Source of the DNA: Roseiconus nitratireducens
Lineage (GTDB): Bacteria > Planctomycetota > Planctomycetia > Pirellulales > Pirellulaceae
NCBI RefSeq assembly: GCF_008629675.1
Contig: NZ_VWOX01000009.1
Span: forward strand, 305,009-369,008
Direction: 5' to 3'
DNA length: 64,000 nt
A program made the translations under genes and the position numbers. The notes under the pieces were generated by a model. It was not told the origin of the DNA, ran no database searches, and worked only from the letters and a program-made list of their open reading frames with translations. Below, piece after piece: positions 1-9,928 of the stretch (the stretch's first letter is position 1; the number at the start of each line of letters is the position of its first letter).

Positions 1-599
1 ATCATCATGAAGGGCTTGTTGGGATCCCGCTGCTGTTTCAGCCAGTCCAACGTTTTCTCCGTGATGATTTCCGTCGTGTATCCCGTGTGCGGCCGCGTGA
101 CCGGGCTTCCGTCGGAGCCTTCCGTGATCATGGGCGGGTTGTAATAAGGCCCCTGCCCTTTCAGCACGTCGTAGTAGTCGTAGCCCTGCGGTGTGCTGGC
201 CAAGTGCCACTTGCCGACGATCGCCGTCTGGTAACCCGCCTTCTGCAACAACTTCGGAAACGTTTGCTGGTCGCCGTTGAAACGATTGCCGTTGCGGACA
301 AACCCATTCAAATGGCTGTACTTCCCGGTCTGGATGACCGCGCGGCTGGGTCCACAGATTCCGTTGGTGACGTAGCAGCGATTGAACCGCATCCCTTCTC
401 GCGCGATGCGATCCATGTTCGGCGTCGTGATCCGCGAGGGGTCATACGCGCTGAGCGCCTGCGTGCAGTGATCGTCCGTGAAGATGAACAGGATGTTCGG
501 CTGGCCAGATTCATCGGCCGCGGTCAACCGGCTGCCCAGCGCGGGAGCCAGGCACAGTGCCGCCAGCAGCAGCATTCGGAAGGGGAGCAGGGTTCGCAT
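1..599 (-). CDS. Sulfatase, N-terminal part (cut by window start)
   Basis: Secreted type I sulfatase, which hydrolyses sulfate esters, often of marine polysaccharides. Reading back from the ATG at 599 gives a hydrophobic signal peptide (residues 1-28), then NILFIFTDDH (about 35-44), whose paired aspartates are metal ligands. The active-site motif CGPSRA follows, with Cys82 the residue normally matured to formylglycine, and then GKWHLA in the usual place. About 199 residues are visible and the C-terminal part lies outside the window. The gene is divergent from the DUF1080 gene at 1044. The substrate cannot be told from this part. Confidence 0.93.
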   Translation of the reverse strand, partial: MRTLLPFRMLLLAALCLAPALGSRLTAADESGQPNILFIFTDDHCTQALSAYDPSRITTPNMDRIAREGMRFNRCYVTNGICGPSRAVIQTGKYSHLNGFVRNGNRFNGDQQTFPKLLQKAGYQTAIVGKWHLASTPQGYDYYDVLKGQGPYYNPPMITEGSDGSPVTRPHTGYTTEIITEKTLDWLKQQRDPNKPFMM

Positions 600-1043
600 G
601 GTGTCGCTTCAACACGGAAGGGGCGGGAGGGGGCTGGGAGAAAGATGGTCATGATCGTAATCGTTCCTGCGCGGCGGAACAAACACCCGGCCCCTGGCAC
701 GCCCGAGACCACCAGATCCGAGGTTCGAGCCGCCGGCCCATTCAACGCAACGGTGGCGGGACGCCGGAAAACGTGGCCAATCGGCTGCCTCCGGCGGTCT
801 ACCTGGGAAAAATCCGGCCCCCCAGCGTGGTCGTCGCCGTCACCGCGAACTAGGATTTTCATTCACGGCGGGCATTCCCGTGGCCCGGAGTGACCGGCAA
901 AACCGTTGCCAGTCCCCAAGCTCCACACTCCGCGTTGGAACTTCCCACGCCCGTTCGCTGTCCCCCGGTCGTGCTGGATCGACGGACCGAACCGCCCGCC
1001 GCCAAACCTTCCCGAACCTCCCCCACCACCGCAAACATCATCC
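600..1043. other. Intergenic region between divergent genes
   Basis: About 440 bp between the divergent sulfatase and DUF1080 genes. Open frames cross it on both strands, but none has a recognisable product. It presumably carries both promoters; no clear sigma-70 boxes were seen. Confidence 0.5.
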
Positions 1044-2354
1044 ATGGCCGTTTTTCGACTGTCTGTCCCTGCCGCATTCACCTGGTCGGTTCTGCTGATC
1101 GCCTTGCACTTGGCCAACAACGGTCGCGTCGTCGCGCAATCGCATGACAACAAGAAAGGCCCGGCCTACACCTCGCCTCCGGAAAACGACAAGAGCTTTC
1201 CGTTGATGGGAGAGTTTGCCGGTCAGATCAAATCCGGTGAAGACACACAACCATTGGCGTTGCAGATCCGCCCCATCGCCGGCAACCAGTTTCAAGCGAT
1301 GGCGTACAAAGGTGGACTGCCCGGCCAACCGGATCATGAACCCGAAGCGATGCGTCTGATCGGACTCCTCTCAGGCGAGTCCGTGATCCTTTCGGGTGGC
1401 CCCTGGGCGATCTTCGTGGACGCCGACGGCTGCTCCATCGTGTCTTCCAGCGGCGAGATGCTGGGCCGGCTCGATCGTATCGAGCGTCAAAGCCCCACGC
1501 TGGGCGCACCAGCTCCTGAGAACGCCACGGTCCTTTTCGACGGTGAGGCCTTGGACCACTGGGTCGGCGCGCAACGGACCGACAACGGATTGTTGAAACA
1601 GGGCGCCACGCTGCGTCCCATGTTCCAAGATTTCGATCTGCACGTCGAGTTCCGCTTGCCCTACATGCCCCTCGCCGACGGACAATCGCGCGGCAACAGC
1701 GGGCTGTATCTGCAAAGCCGCTACGAATGCCAGATCCTGGACTCCTTCGGGACCGAACGGATGTTCAACGGCTTGGGCGCGCTGTACCGCCAAAAATCGC
1801 CGGATGTGAACATGGCCTTCCCGCCATTGACTTGGCAGACCTACGACGTCCGCTTCACCGCCCCGCGATGGGCCAACGACGGCACCAAAATTCGCGACGC
1901 CCACATCACCAGCTGGGTCAACGGTGTGAAGGTCCAAGACGACGTGGCACTGCCAACCAAGACCGGTGCTGGCAAGCAAGAGGAGCCGCTGCTGCTGCCG
2001 ATCTTGTTCCAAGACCACGGCGACCCGGTCCGATTCCGAAACATCTGGATCATCGACCGGGGCCTGTCCTCCGCCGAGTTTCCGGTGATGGCGACCGAAC
2101 AGCAGCAGCAAGCGGCGGCCAGCGTGGGCTGGGAATCGCAACCCAAACCCGAAGGCGAACAAGCCAAGGATGAAAGCAAATCCGACGGCGGTGACGAGGA
2201 AGCGAAGCAAGCGGACGACAAGGAATCGGACGACAAGCCGCAACCCTCCGATGAAGACCCCTCTGGCTCAGAAGGGCCCTCTTCGGAAGACTCAGCAGCC
2301 GCCGACCAATCGGACGCCCCATCCAAAGAAAACTCGGAATCCAAGTCCGAGTGA
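1044..2354 (+). CDS. Secreted DUF1080 (3-keto-disaccharide hydrolase-like) protein
   Basis: A 436-residue exported protein with a DUF1080 concanavalin-like domain, a family linked to glycoside breakdown and very common in planctomycetes. The start is set at ATG 1044 because it opens a signal peptide (hydrophobic stretch about residues 10-25, cleavage near VVAQ); the frame is open from 906, but that extension is proline-rich and unlike a signal. The domain begins near ATVLFDGEALDHW and contains the typical GNSGLYLQSRYECQILDS block. The last 80 or so residues are a low-complexity acidic tail rich in E, S, D and K, probably disordered. Confidence 0.88.
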   Translation: MAVFRLSVPAAFTWSVLLIALHLANNGRVVAQSHDNKKGPAYTSPPENDKSFPLMGEFAGQIKSGEDTQPLALQIRPIAGNQFQAMAYKGGLPGQPDHEPEAMRLIGLLSGESVILSGGPWAIFVDADGCSIVSSSGEMLGRLDRIERQSPTLGAPAPENATVLFDGEALDHWVGAQRTDNGLLKQGATLRPMFQDFDLHVEFRLPYMPLADGQSRGNSGLYLQSRYECQILDSFGTERMFNGLGALYRQKSPDVNMAFPPLTWQTYDVRFTAPRWANDGTKIRDAHITSWVNGVKVQDDVALPTKTGAGKQEEPLLLPILFQDHGDPVRFRNIWIIDRGLSSAEFPVMATEQQQQAAASVGWESQPKPEGEQAKDESKSDGGDEEAKQADDKESDDKPQPSDEDPSGSEGPSSEDSAAADQSDAPSKENSESKSE

Positions 2355-2891
2355 TCCGCGGCTAATCTTTTCTCACCCCCCTGGTTCCAAGGCTCCCGCC
2401 TTGGAACCCACTGCAACGCAGGCTCCGCCTGCCCCGATGGACTGAGCTGGCAGAGCCAGCCCTCATCGCGTTCCCGGGCGGGAGCCCGGGAACGAGACGC
2501 TCCTCTTCCATCTGCTCCTGCCCCCCTGGTTCCAAGGCTCCCGCCTTGGAACCCGCTGTCCCCCACGCTCCGCCTGCTCCGTCGGACTGAGCCGGCAGAG
2601 CCAGCCCTCATCGCGTTCCCGGGCGGGAGCCCGGGAACGAGACGCTCCTCTTCCATCTGCTCCTGCCCCCCCTGGTTCCAAGGCTCCCGCCTTGGAACCC
2701 ACTGTCCCCCAGGCTCCGCCTGGCCACCCCAGGCTCCGCCTGCCCCACCGCCGCCGAAACGGCGCGAACTGACCTTGCGCTCGACCGCGGTTTCTAGCTA
2801 AGGTCCCGACAGCGCCTCAAGGTGGGGGGAGTGCGCCCGGAGCGGCGCCCGACGCGTTCTTTTCAATGGATGACCGGCGTCAAGCAAGGAT
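2355..2891. repeat. Cluster of compound palindromic repeats
   Basis: Gene-free stretch made of several palindromic modules: a TTCCAAGGC/GCCTTGGAA hairpin, GCAGGCTCCGCCTGC, GCTGGCAGAGCCAGC, and CGTTCCCGGGC/GCCCGGGAACG. A block of about 143 bp holding all modules occurs twice in tandem (about 2445-2587 and 2588-2730). The same modules return at 9.4-9.65 kb and 13.5-13.8 kb, and not inside the island. The last 150 bp (2740-2891) is the upstream region of the AsmA-like gene. Confidence 0.85.
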
Positions 2892-5800
2892 GTGACCGTG
2901 GAGACCGAGAACTATTTGCTGGATGACATCGAGCGAAGCCAGCAAGAAGAGACACGACGGAGACGCGAGAATCGGTCGCGACGCTACCGCCGCACACTGA
3001 TGATCGGGCTGGGCTTCCTGGCCCTGATCGTATTGGCTGCCCCAAGCTTGATCAGCCATACCGGCGTCGCCAGTACGATGCTAGCCACCAGGGCCGACCA
3101 GCAAGGCTGGGTCGCGACCGCCGACGCGATCGACGTCGGCTGGATCACCCCCTTGTCGATCCGCAACCTGACCCTGGTTGGGAAAGAGCGCGAGAGCAAA
3201 ATCCAGATCGAGCGAATTGATACCTCGCTGACGGTGCTGGACCTGTTGCGATTGGACGTCCAGCAGATCGGCGAGATCACCGTCCGCGGCGCCGAGGTGG
3301 ACTGCACGGTGTTCCCCGGTGGGTCATCCATCGAAACTGATCTGACCGACCTTTTGACAACCGATGACTCCGACGCATCGGAACCGGTGCGGGCGGACAT
3401 CCGCGTTCAAAACTTGAAGGCCAACATCAAGGACGCTCAAACAAAGCAACGGTGGGTGTTGGATCAATCCAACCTGGACGTGCTGATTGACGGACAACGG
3501 ATCGAAGGCGATCTGGCGGGAGTCGTCGAAGAACCCGGCGGCAGCGGCGGGGCCATCCAAAGTCACTTTGTCTGGCACCCCGTCACCAATCCCAATCTTG
3601 CCGTCCCGATCACGCCCGTCTCCGGCCATCCCGACGCGTCGAACAACCCCGAGTGGGAATTGTCGCTGAAAGCCGAGTCGTTCCCGTTGTCGGTGATGAA
3701 CCTGGCTTCCTGTCGATTCGGACAAGCCGCCGCGACGATGCCCGACCAATTCTTCGGCGACACCACGGGAAAAGTCCGCTTGACCGGTCGCCCCGGCGGG
3801 ACCATGCAAGCCGCCATCGGTGACTTGCGGATCCGCAACCTGCAACTGTCCCACTCGGCGCCCGAGGATGCCTCGCCAAAACACTGGAACAACGAATTGG
3901 CCACACTCGATGGCGAACTGTCTCTCTCCGGCGGTTGGCTGTTCGGACACGGATTGGAACTGACAACCGACTTCGCTTCCGCAACGCTCGACGGGGCCTT
4001 TCCGACCACGATGACCTTGACCGGCGCCGAAGACAATCCGCTCAGCTGGCTTCAAACCCTGGACGGAAAAGCACGCGTGGACGTCGACTTGGCCGCACTG
4101 GATCGTGCCATGCCCGGCCTGATCCCGTTGCGATCGGACGCCCAATTGGTATCGGGACGACTCAGCGGCTCCATCGAGAATACCTTGCCCGGCGCGCCGG
4201 CGGCGGAGACAGCGATCCCCGCGGGTGCGTCTGCGGATCCGTCCAGCGGCCGAAAAAGCAACTTGGAACTCCGCAGCGACGCGATCCGCGCCCGCGCGGG
4301 CGGTCGAGCCGTGGTGATCGAACCGATCAAGTTGACCGCCATGGTCAGCAGCGAAAACGGCGCCCTGCGAGCCGACCAGTTTGCTCTCTCCAGCTCGTTC
4401 GCCAGCGCCTCCGGCAGTGGCACCCTACAGCGCGGCGACGCCGACCTGGAAATCGACTTCGGCCGCTTTTACACCATGCTTCGCCCGATCATCGACCTGT
4501 CCGAAGGCTCGCTCGGCGGAACGGCATCCGGACGCATCCGCTGGAACGTCCGCCCCGGCAATCAACCGGACGTGGAAACGTGGCAGCTGCGTGGCGATGG
4601 CGAAGCCAACAACTTGCTGGTCACCCTGCCCGGCGGCACCCGATTCAAACGCGCGATTGTCCGCGGCGAAGTCTCGGCGGAAGGTCGCTGGCGCGGTCAG
4701 AGTTTGCAGGAATTGACGTCGGCCGACGTCACACTGCATAGCACCGGCGTTTTGGCAAAAGCCGCGTTGGTCGAACCGGTCCAGAACCCGTCCGCCGATT
4801 CGATGTACGCGGTGCGTCTGTCCGGGGACGGTCGGCTGGAGAATCTGGCCGAATCCTTGCGTCCCTGGTTGCCCGAGTCGATCCGCGACGCGGAAGGACG
4901 CATCGTCGGCTCGGCCACCGGCCAGATCAGCCGGTCCAAGGGATCACTCTCGCGCGCCGACTTCGACTTGTATCAACCGCGCATCGCGTATGCCGATCAG
5001 TGGTTCAGCCAACCCAACGTGACCGTCCACTTCCAAGGCGTCCTCGACTGGCCCAGCGGTAGCCTGGCGGCTCAAGACCTGACGGTCGTCGGCGAAGCTC
5101 TCTCGTTGGCGGTGCAAGGAGATGCGGGACCGGAACAGACCAACCTGGACGTCGCCTGGAAGCTGGATCTGGAACGGCTGCAGCAAAGCGTCGGTGCCAG
5201 CGTCGCCCGCGCACGCCCCAACCCGGTCCAGCCGGCTAGCTATCGCGCCACCCGCGAAGAACCGTACCGTTGGTCGGGTCAGTGCCAAGGCAAGTCAAAG
5301 ATCACCGGCGACGGAAACCAATGGACCATCGACTCCACCGCCTCGGCGACGTCGCTGGCGATCGCGGCGCCGCGAAAAGCCCAACCGGTACCACCCGGCA
5401 CACCACGGCTGCGCGGCGACGGTTCCGACGGCGATGACCAGCGACTGTGGTACGAGCCCCGCTTGCAGGTCCAAGGCCCGATTGAGCTGAACGGAGAAAC
5501 CGGCGCCGTCAAGATTTCCGAACTGCAGGTCGCCTGCGACTGGTTCGCCGGAACGCTAACCGGCAACCTCGACCGGAAAGACGACCAGACCAGCCTGGTC
5601 CTGCAGGGCCCCTCGAAGTGGAAAATGGATGTCGTTGCGGCGCGACTTTCCGAAATGGTTGGCACCCGCATCGAAGCGACGGGACTGCACGAAACGCCGT
5701 TCAAATTGAAACTGAAAACCCACCCCGTTGATCCGCTGACGCTGGCGCTCGAAAGCGAACTCGGTTGGGAAGCGTGCAAAGTCGCCGGTGTGTCTTTGGG

Positions 5801-6701
5801 TCGAGCAACGCTGCCGTTCAGCTTGTCGGAAGACTCGTTGAAGATCGCGCCGGCAACGATCCCGATCGTCTCCCTCGCGCCCAACCGGTCCGGCATCGAT
5901 TCACCGCGCGGCGGCGGCGCGGCGTCCTCCGGTGGGAACCTGGAATTTGCCGCGGAGGTTCATTACGCGACGACACCGGCAACGATCCGGGTGAAAAGTG
6001 GTTCCAAGATTGATTCGCTGCAAATCACCCCGGAGACCGCGTCCAGTTGGCTGGCCTACCTGGCACCCCTCGCCGCCGGTGCAACTCGGATCGAAGGCAA
6101 CCTGAGTGCCACACTGGACGAAACGTTGATCGTCGTGGGCGATCCGTCGGCCAGCGTGGTGCGTGGCAGCTTGGACATCCGGCGGATGCAGTTGGCTTCC
6201 GGCCCGCTGGCCAACCAATTGGTCCTGGGACTTCGGCAGATCAAATCGTTGACGCAACTCGCCTCGGGAAAACCCGCACCCGCGGCCGACGGCGAAAAAG
6301 CGTTGATCGAGATGGCGCCCCAAACGGTCGACTTCAGCTTTGAGAACGGCGTGGCGACTCACCAACGAATGTACTTCCAAGTCGACCGGGCTCAGATCAT
6401 GACCAGTGGCCGCGTCAACTTGCAGCAACAATTGGACATGATCGCGCAAATCCCCTTGGATGCACGCTGGCTGGGCAACGATCTGCAGGGCTTGGCCGGC
6501 GAAACCTTGACCTTTCCGGTCACCGGAACGCTCTCGCAGCCGCGTCTGGATCTGGCCGCCGTTCGCGACGTCGTCACCCGGCTGGGAAGCAAAGCGGGCG
6601 CGGAGCTGATTCAGAATCGATTGGACAGCGTCATCCAAAAGCAGCTCGGATCGGGATTGGATCAATTCAACTCCGGCCTGGAAAAGATCCTGGGTTTCTG
6701 A
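2892..6701 (+). CDS. Giant AsmA-like envelope protein
   Basis: A 1269-residue protein with one N-terminal transmembrane helix (about residues 37-56) and a very long periplasmic part rich in beta strands. The C-terminal block (GRVNLQQQLDMIAQIPLD, then LTFPVTGTLSQPRLDL) matches the AsmA/YhdP/TamB-like end domain of proteins that bridge the envelope and are thought to move lipids. The start is GTG 2892. An ATG at 2890 is in another frame. Assignment rests on architecture and the C-terminal motif, so the exact subfamily is uncertain. Confidence 0.78.
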   Translation: MTVETENYLLDDIERSQQEETRRRRENRSRRYRRTLMIGLGFLALIVLAAPSLISHTGVASTMLATRADQQGWVATADAIDVGWITPLSIRNLTLVGKERESKIQIERIDTSLTVLDLLRLDVQQIGEITVRGAEVDCTVFPGGSSIETDLTDLLTTDDSDASEPVRADIRVQNLKANIKDAQTKQRWVLDQSNLDVLIDGQRIEGDLAGVVEEPGGSGGAIQSHFVWHPVTNPNLAVPITPVSGHPDASNNPEWELSLKAESFPLSVMNLASCRFGQAAATMPDQFFGDTTGKVRLTGRPGGTMQAAIGDLRIRNLQLSHSAPEDASPKHWNNELATLDGELSLSGGWLFGHGLELTTDFASATLDGAFPTTMTLTGAEDNPLSWLQTLDGKARVDVDLAALDRAMPGLIPLRSDAQLVSGRLSGSIENTLPGAPAAETAIPAGASADPSSGRKSNLELRSDAIRARAGGRAVVIEPIKLTAMVSSENGALRADQFALSSSFASASGSGTLQRGDADLEIDFGRFYTMLRPIIDLSEGSLGGTASGRIRWNVRPGNQPDVETWQLRGDGEANNLLVTLPGGTRFKRAIVRGEVSAEGRWRGQSLQELTSADVTLHSTGVLAKAALVEPVQNPSADSMYAVRLSGDGRLENLAESLRPWLPESIRDAEGRIVGSATGQISRSKGSLSRADFDLYQPRIAYADQWFSQPNVTVHFQGVLDWPSGSLAAQDLTVVGEALSLAVQGDAGPEQTNLDVAWKLDLERLQQSVGASVARARPNPVQPASYRATREEPYRWSGQCQGKSKITGDGNQWTIDSTASATSLAIAAPRKAQPVPPGTPRLRGDGSDGDDQRLWYEPRLQVQGPIELNGETGAVKISELQVACDWFAGTLTGNLDRKDDQTSLVLQGPSKWKMDVVAARLSEMVGTRIEATGLHETPFKLKLKTHPVDPLTLALESELGWEACKVAGVSLGRATLPFSLSEDSLKIAPATIPIVSLAPNRSGIDSPRGGGAASSGGNLEFAAEVHYATTPATIRVKSGSKIDSLQITPETASSWLAYLAPLAAGATRIEGNLSATLDETLIVVGDPSASVVRGSLDIRRMQLASGPLANQLVLGLRQIKSLTQLASGKPAPAADGEKALIEMAPQTVDFSFENGVATHQRMYFQVDRAQIMTSGRVNLQQQLDMIAQIPLDARWLGNDLQGLAGETLTFPVTGTLSQPRLDLAAVRDVVTRLGSKAGAELIQNRLDSVIQKQLGSGLDQFNSGLEKILGF

Positions 6702-7125
6702 CCAGCCCACCACGCCCGACCATCAGGCCCGAGCCATCAGGACCGGAGGGCCGCTTGCCGGTCGACAGGCCCGGAAGGCCGACAGCCACCTGCCGGTCGA
6801 CAGGCCCGGAGGGCCGACAGCCACCTGCCGGCGGCCTTGGCCGCCGGTTTCTTCCACCCCGTCGCCAGCCCCGAAGGGGCGACAGCAATGCCTCGGTGCG
6901 CCGACAACCTCCACGCGCCGGCCAAACATCCAACGCGTCGCAATCGCAAGCTGGATGAACAACCCACGACTACATTCGCAATGCCATTGCTTTTCCGCAA
7001 TACTCCTTAAAGCGACACGCGGCGTCACCGCCGCCCCCTTGGCTGCCAGACTTCGGCGGCCTCACCCCCCGACCGGTCCGATCCGCCGGTGCGAGGCATC
7101 ACGAATTTCAAACGAACGCAATCGC
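6702..7125. repeat. Intergenic region with a 35-bp tandem repeat
   Basis: Between the AsmA-like gene and SelO. Two near-identical 35-bp units (6757-6791 and 6792-6826, one mismatch) start GCCGGTCGACAGGCCCGG and are followed by a partial third. They contain GGCC-centred palindromes. An open frame runs from 6955 into SelO, but the SelO family start is at 7126. Confidence 0.7.
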
Positions 7126-8730
7126 ATGTCCGAAACCACCTGGCTCAGCGAGTGGGACGAACTGGCCTTTGACAACCGCTTCACGCACGAACTTCCGGCC
7201 GATCCGGAAACCGCCAATCAAACGCGACAGGTGCACAACGCTTGCTACTCGCGGGTGACGCCCAAGCGGGTCGCCGCCCCTGAACTGATCGCCCACTCCC
7301 CCGAACTGGCTTCGCAATTGGGAATCCCCGACGCGTTGATCCGATCGGACCAGTTCGCCCAAGTCTTCGGCGGCAACCTGGTGCATCCTGCTATGGATCC
7401 GTTCGCGATGTGCTACGGCGGTCATCAGTTCGGCAATTGGGCCGGACAACTGGGCGACGGCCGGGCAATCAACTTGACCGAATGCATCGACCGCAACGGA
7501 GTCCACCAAACCCTGCAACTCAAGGGCGCCGGACCGACACCCTACTCACGGTTTGCCGACGGGCTGGCGGTGCTCCGCAGTTCGGTCCGCGAGTTCTTGT
7601 GCAGCGAGGCCATGCATCATCTGGGCGTTCCGACCACCCGGGCGCTCAGTCTGGTGCTGACCGGCGATTGGGTCACCCGCGACATGTTCTACGACGGCAA
7701 CCCGCAACAAGAACCGGGGGCGATCGTGTGCCGGGTCGCCCCGAGCTTTGTCCGCTTGGGCAACTTCCAACTGTTTGCCAGTCGCGAGGAGGAGCAGACA
7801 CTTCGCCAATTAGCCGATTTCACCATCCGCAACGACTTTTCCCACCTGGGAGAACCGTCGCCGGAAGTCTACGCAGAATGGTTTGCGGAAATCTGTCAGC
7901 GCACGGCCGAACTGATGGTGCATTGGATGCGTGTCGGTTTCGTGCACGGCGTGATGAACACCGACAACTTGTCCGTTCTGGGGCTGACAATCGACTACGG
8001 CCCGTACGGATGGCTGGAAGACTACGATCCGAACTGGACGCCCAACACCACCGACGCCCAGGGGCGACGTTATCGCTACGGAAACCAACCGCAGATCGCG
8101 CAATGGAACCTGGCCCAGTTCGGCGGGGCCCTGCTGCCGCTGGTCGACCAGCGTGTCGAATCGTTGCAGACGGGATTGTCGCATTACGTGCAAACGTTCG
8201 AGGAAGGCTGGAACGCGATGATGGCTGCCAAGCTGGGACTGGATCGCTTCCGCGGTGAAGACGACTTGGCGCTGTTTGGCGACCTGCTGCAAGTGCTGCA
8301 ACTGGCGGAAACCGACATGACACTTTTCTATCGCGAACTGGCCAAGGTCCCGTGCGAGTCCGAGGTCGATGCGGTTTGTGATTCTCTCAGCGACGCCTAC
8401 TACAAACCCGAAGAAGTCACCGACGAAGTCCGTGAACAAACGCAGAACTGGTTTGATCGCTACCGGGCCCGCGTCCGCAGCGCCGACATCTCCGACGCCA
8501 ACCGTCGCGAGCGGATGGACCGAATCAATCCGCTGTATGTGCTTCGAAACTACCTGGCACAGCTGGCAATCGATCGCAGCGAACAGGGTGATCACGCCGG
8601 CATCACCGAGTTGCTGGACGTCTTGCGTGACCCGTATCGGGAACAGCCCGGTTGTGAACGGTTCGCTGAGAAGCGTCCCGAGTGGGCGCGACATCGTGCG
8701 GGTTGTTCGATGCTGTCCTGCAGTTCTTGA
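7126..8730 (+). CDS. selO: Protein adenylyltransferase SelO (UPF0061/YdiU)
   Basis: SelO is a pseudokinase-fold enzyme that transfers AMP from ATP to hydroxyl side chains of proteins, linked in bacteria to redox stress. The 534-residue protein carries family blocks LQLKGAGPTPYSRFADGLAV and SSVREFLCSEAMHHLGVPTT, then GFVHGVMNTDNLSVLG with the metal-binding asparagine and DYGP. It ends in CSS. The Cys three residues from the end is where animal SelO has selenocysteine. The start is ATG 7126 because the upstream extension (from 6955) is repeat-derived. Confidence 0.96.
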   Translation: MSETTWLSEWDELAFDNRFTHELPADPETANQTRQVHNACYSRVTPKRVAAPELIAHSPELASQLGIPDALIRSDQFAQVFGGNLVHPAMDPFAMCYGGHQFGNWAGQLGDGRAINLTECIDRNGVHQTLQLKGAGPTPYSRFADGLAVLRSSVREFLCSEAMHHLGVPTTRALSLVLTGDWVTRDMFYDGNPQQEPGAIVCRVAPSFVRLGNFQLFASREEEQTLRQLADFTIRNDFSHLGEPSPEVYAEWFAEICQRTAELMVHWMRVGFVHGVMNTDNLSVLGLTIDYGPYGWLEDYDPNWTPNTTDAQGRRYRYGNQPQIAQWNLAQFGGALLPLVDQRVESLQTGLSHYVQTFEEGWNAMMAAKLGLDRFRGEDDLALFGDLLQVLQLAETDMTLFYRELAKVPCESEVDAVCDSLSDAYYKPEEVTDEVREQTQNWFDRYRARVRSADISDANRRERMDRINPLYVLRNYLAQLAIDRSEQGDHAGITELLDVLRDPYREQPGCERFAEKRPEWARHRAGCSMLSCSS

Positions 8731-8786
8731 CACAGCGAGCGTTGCGGGTCCGTGGTGTTGGCCACAACCTGCCGCAGCTTGAGTTT

Positions 8787-9353
8787 TCACCCCGAAGCCG
8801 CCTGCACTCTCGCCCTGAAAAGCTTGACGAACTCGCCGTAGGACGCCCCGCCAAAATCACTCCGTCGCGGCACAAACAGATACAGGTCTTGTTCCGGGAT
8901 CACGATCAGCCCCTTGCCGACGGTCATTAGCCGTACCGATTCCAGGGGAAAGCGGTGCGTCCCGGCCGGGCCGCACCAGATCAACGTCGTCTCGCCCAGT
9001 GAAACTTCGACCTCCGCCCCGCTGACGACCCCGTGGGCGGCGAGCTCGCTTCGAGCTGCATTGCGTGGTCCGCGAATCAGCGTCAGGTAGATGACGGTGG
9101 CCAGCCCCATCACCACGACTTCGCGGACCGCGATGCCGATCGGCCCCGGGACGGGCGGCATCAGACTGATCCCCAGCGCCAGGGCGATCATCACCATCGA
9201 GGCCAAGGTGACGCGGCCGCCGCACCGCCACAGCAAGAACTTGGACTCCGCGTAGCGGATCATCCGTTGATCCAAACGAAATCGCGCGACCGGCGCATCG
9301 GTCGGCGCGAAGGTCGCGGCTTGATCCGGAGGCGCCTGGTAGGGATTGATCAT
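8787..9353 (-). CDS. YcxB-like two-helix membrane protein
   Basis: A 188-residue protein starting at ATG 9353; the longer open frame to 9677 runs through repeats and is rejected. Two transmembrane helices lie at about residues 47-65 and 72-93, followed by a small domain with GLIVIPEQDLYLFVPRRSDF, which resembles the C-terminal YcxB-like domain (beta strands ending in a 'P-R-x-F'-type motif). Function unknown. It is convergent with selO, 56 bp away. Confidence 0.65.
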   Translation of the reverse strand: MINPYQAPPDQAATFAPTDAPVARFRLDQRMIRYAESKFLLWRCGGRVTLASMVMIALALGISLMPPVPGPIGIAVREVVVMGLATVIYLTLIRGPRNAARSELAAHGVVSGAEVEVSLGETTLIWCGPAGTHRFPLESVRLMTVGKGLIVIPEQDLYLFVPRRSDFGGASYGEFVKLFRARVQAASG

Positions 9354-9660
9354 GAGTCGGAGCGTATCAAAAAACGACGATCGTCGCCTTTCGCTCCGCG
9401 AAAGTAGCGCAGCGACGCTCGCTCCCCCCTGGTTCCAAGGCTCCCCCCTGGTTCCAAGGCTCCCGCCTTGGAACCCACTGCCCCGCAGGCCCAGCCTGCC
9501 GCCAACCGGGTGAGATAGCAGAGCCAGCATCCATCGCGTTCCCGGGCGGGAGCCCGATCGTCGCCTTTCGCTCCGCGAAAGTAGCGCAGCGACGCTCGCT
9601 CCCCCCCTGGTTCCAAGGCACCCGCCTTGGAACCCACTGCTCCCGCAGGCTCCGCCTGCC
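9354..9660. repeat. Compound palindromic repeats, second cluster
   Basis: The same hairpin modules as at 2.4-2.7 kb, plus a further module CGTCGCCTTTCGCTCCGCGA that occurs twice (about 9381 and 9559), each time followed by the TTCCAAGGC hairpin. The module order is shuffled relative to the first cluster. Confidence 0.8.
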
Positions 9661-9665
9661 TTCCC

Positions 9666-9767
9666 CTCACAACTCACAACTCACAACTCACAACTCACAA
9701 CTCACAACTCACAACTCACAACTCACAACTCACAACTCACAACTCACAACTCACAACTCACAACTCA
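9666..9767. repeat. Heptanucleotide tandem repeat (CTCACAA)n
   Basis: About 14.5 uninterrupted copies of the 7-bp unit CTCACAA. It reads open in one frame as a repeated LTTHNSQ, but nothing suggests translation. It lies about 160 bp upstream of the ABC transporter ATPase gene. Copy number probably varies between strains. Confidence 0.95.
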
Positions 9768-9928
9768 ACGCGCCATCCGCCCGCGGAAGGCCACGTTCCC
9801 GCCCCCGCGGAGGTGTTCTCCCGGAGAACGTGTCTGGACTTCATTCCGGAAGCAATTCACGCCCCGTTCCGTAACCTATTGTTCCAAAGATCTCTCTTCA
9901 TGAACCGCTCACAACCGATGCAATCCGA

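Noticed and set aside
1371..2243. 290-residue minus-strand frame opposite the DUF1080 gene
   Set aside because: It is a mirror of GC-rich coding sequence. The plus strand has a signal peptide and a known domain.
4944..5288. Minus-strand frames within the AsmA-like gene
   Set aside because: Shadows of a long GC-rich gene; no features.
9354..9677. N-terminal extension of the YcxB-like gene
   Set aside because: It is translated from palindromic repeats; ATG 9353 gives a normal protein.
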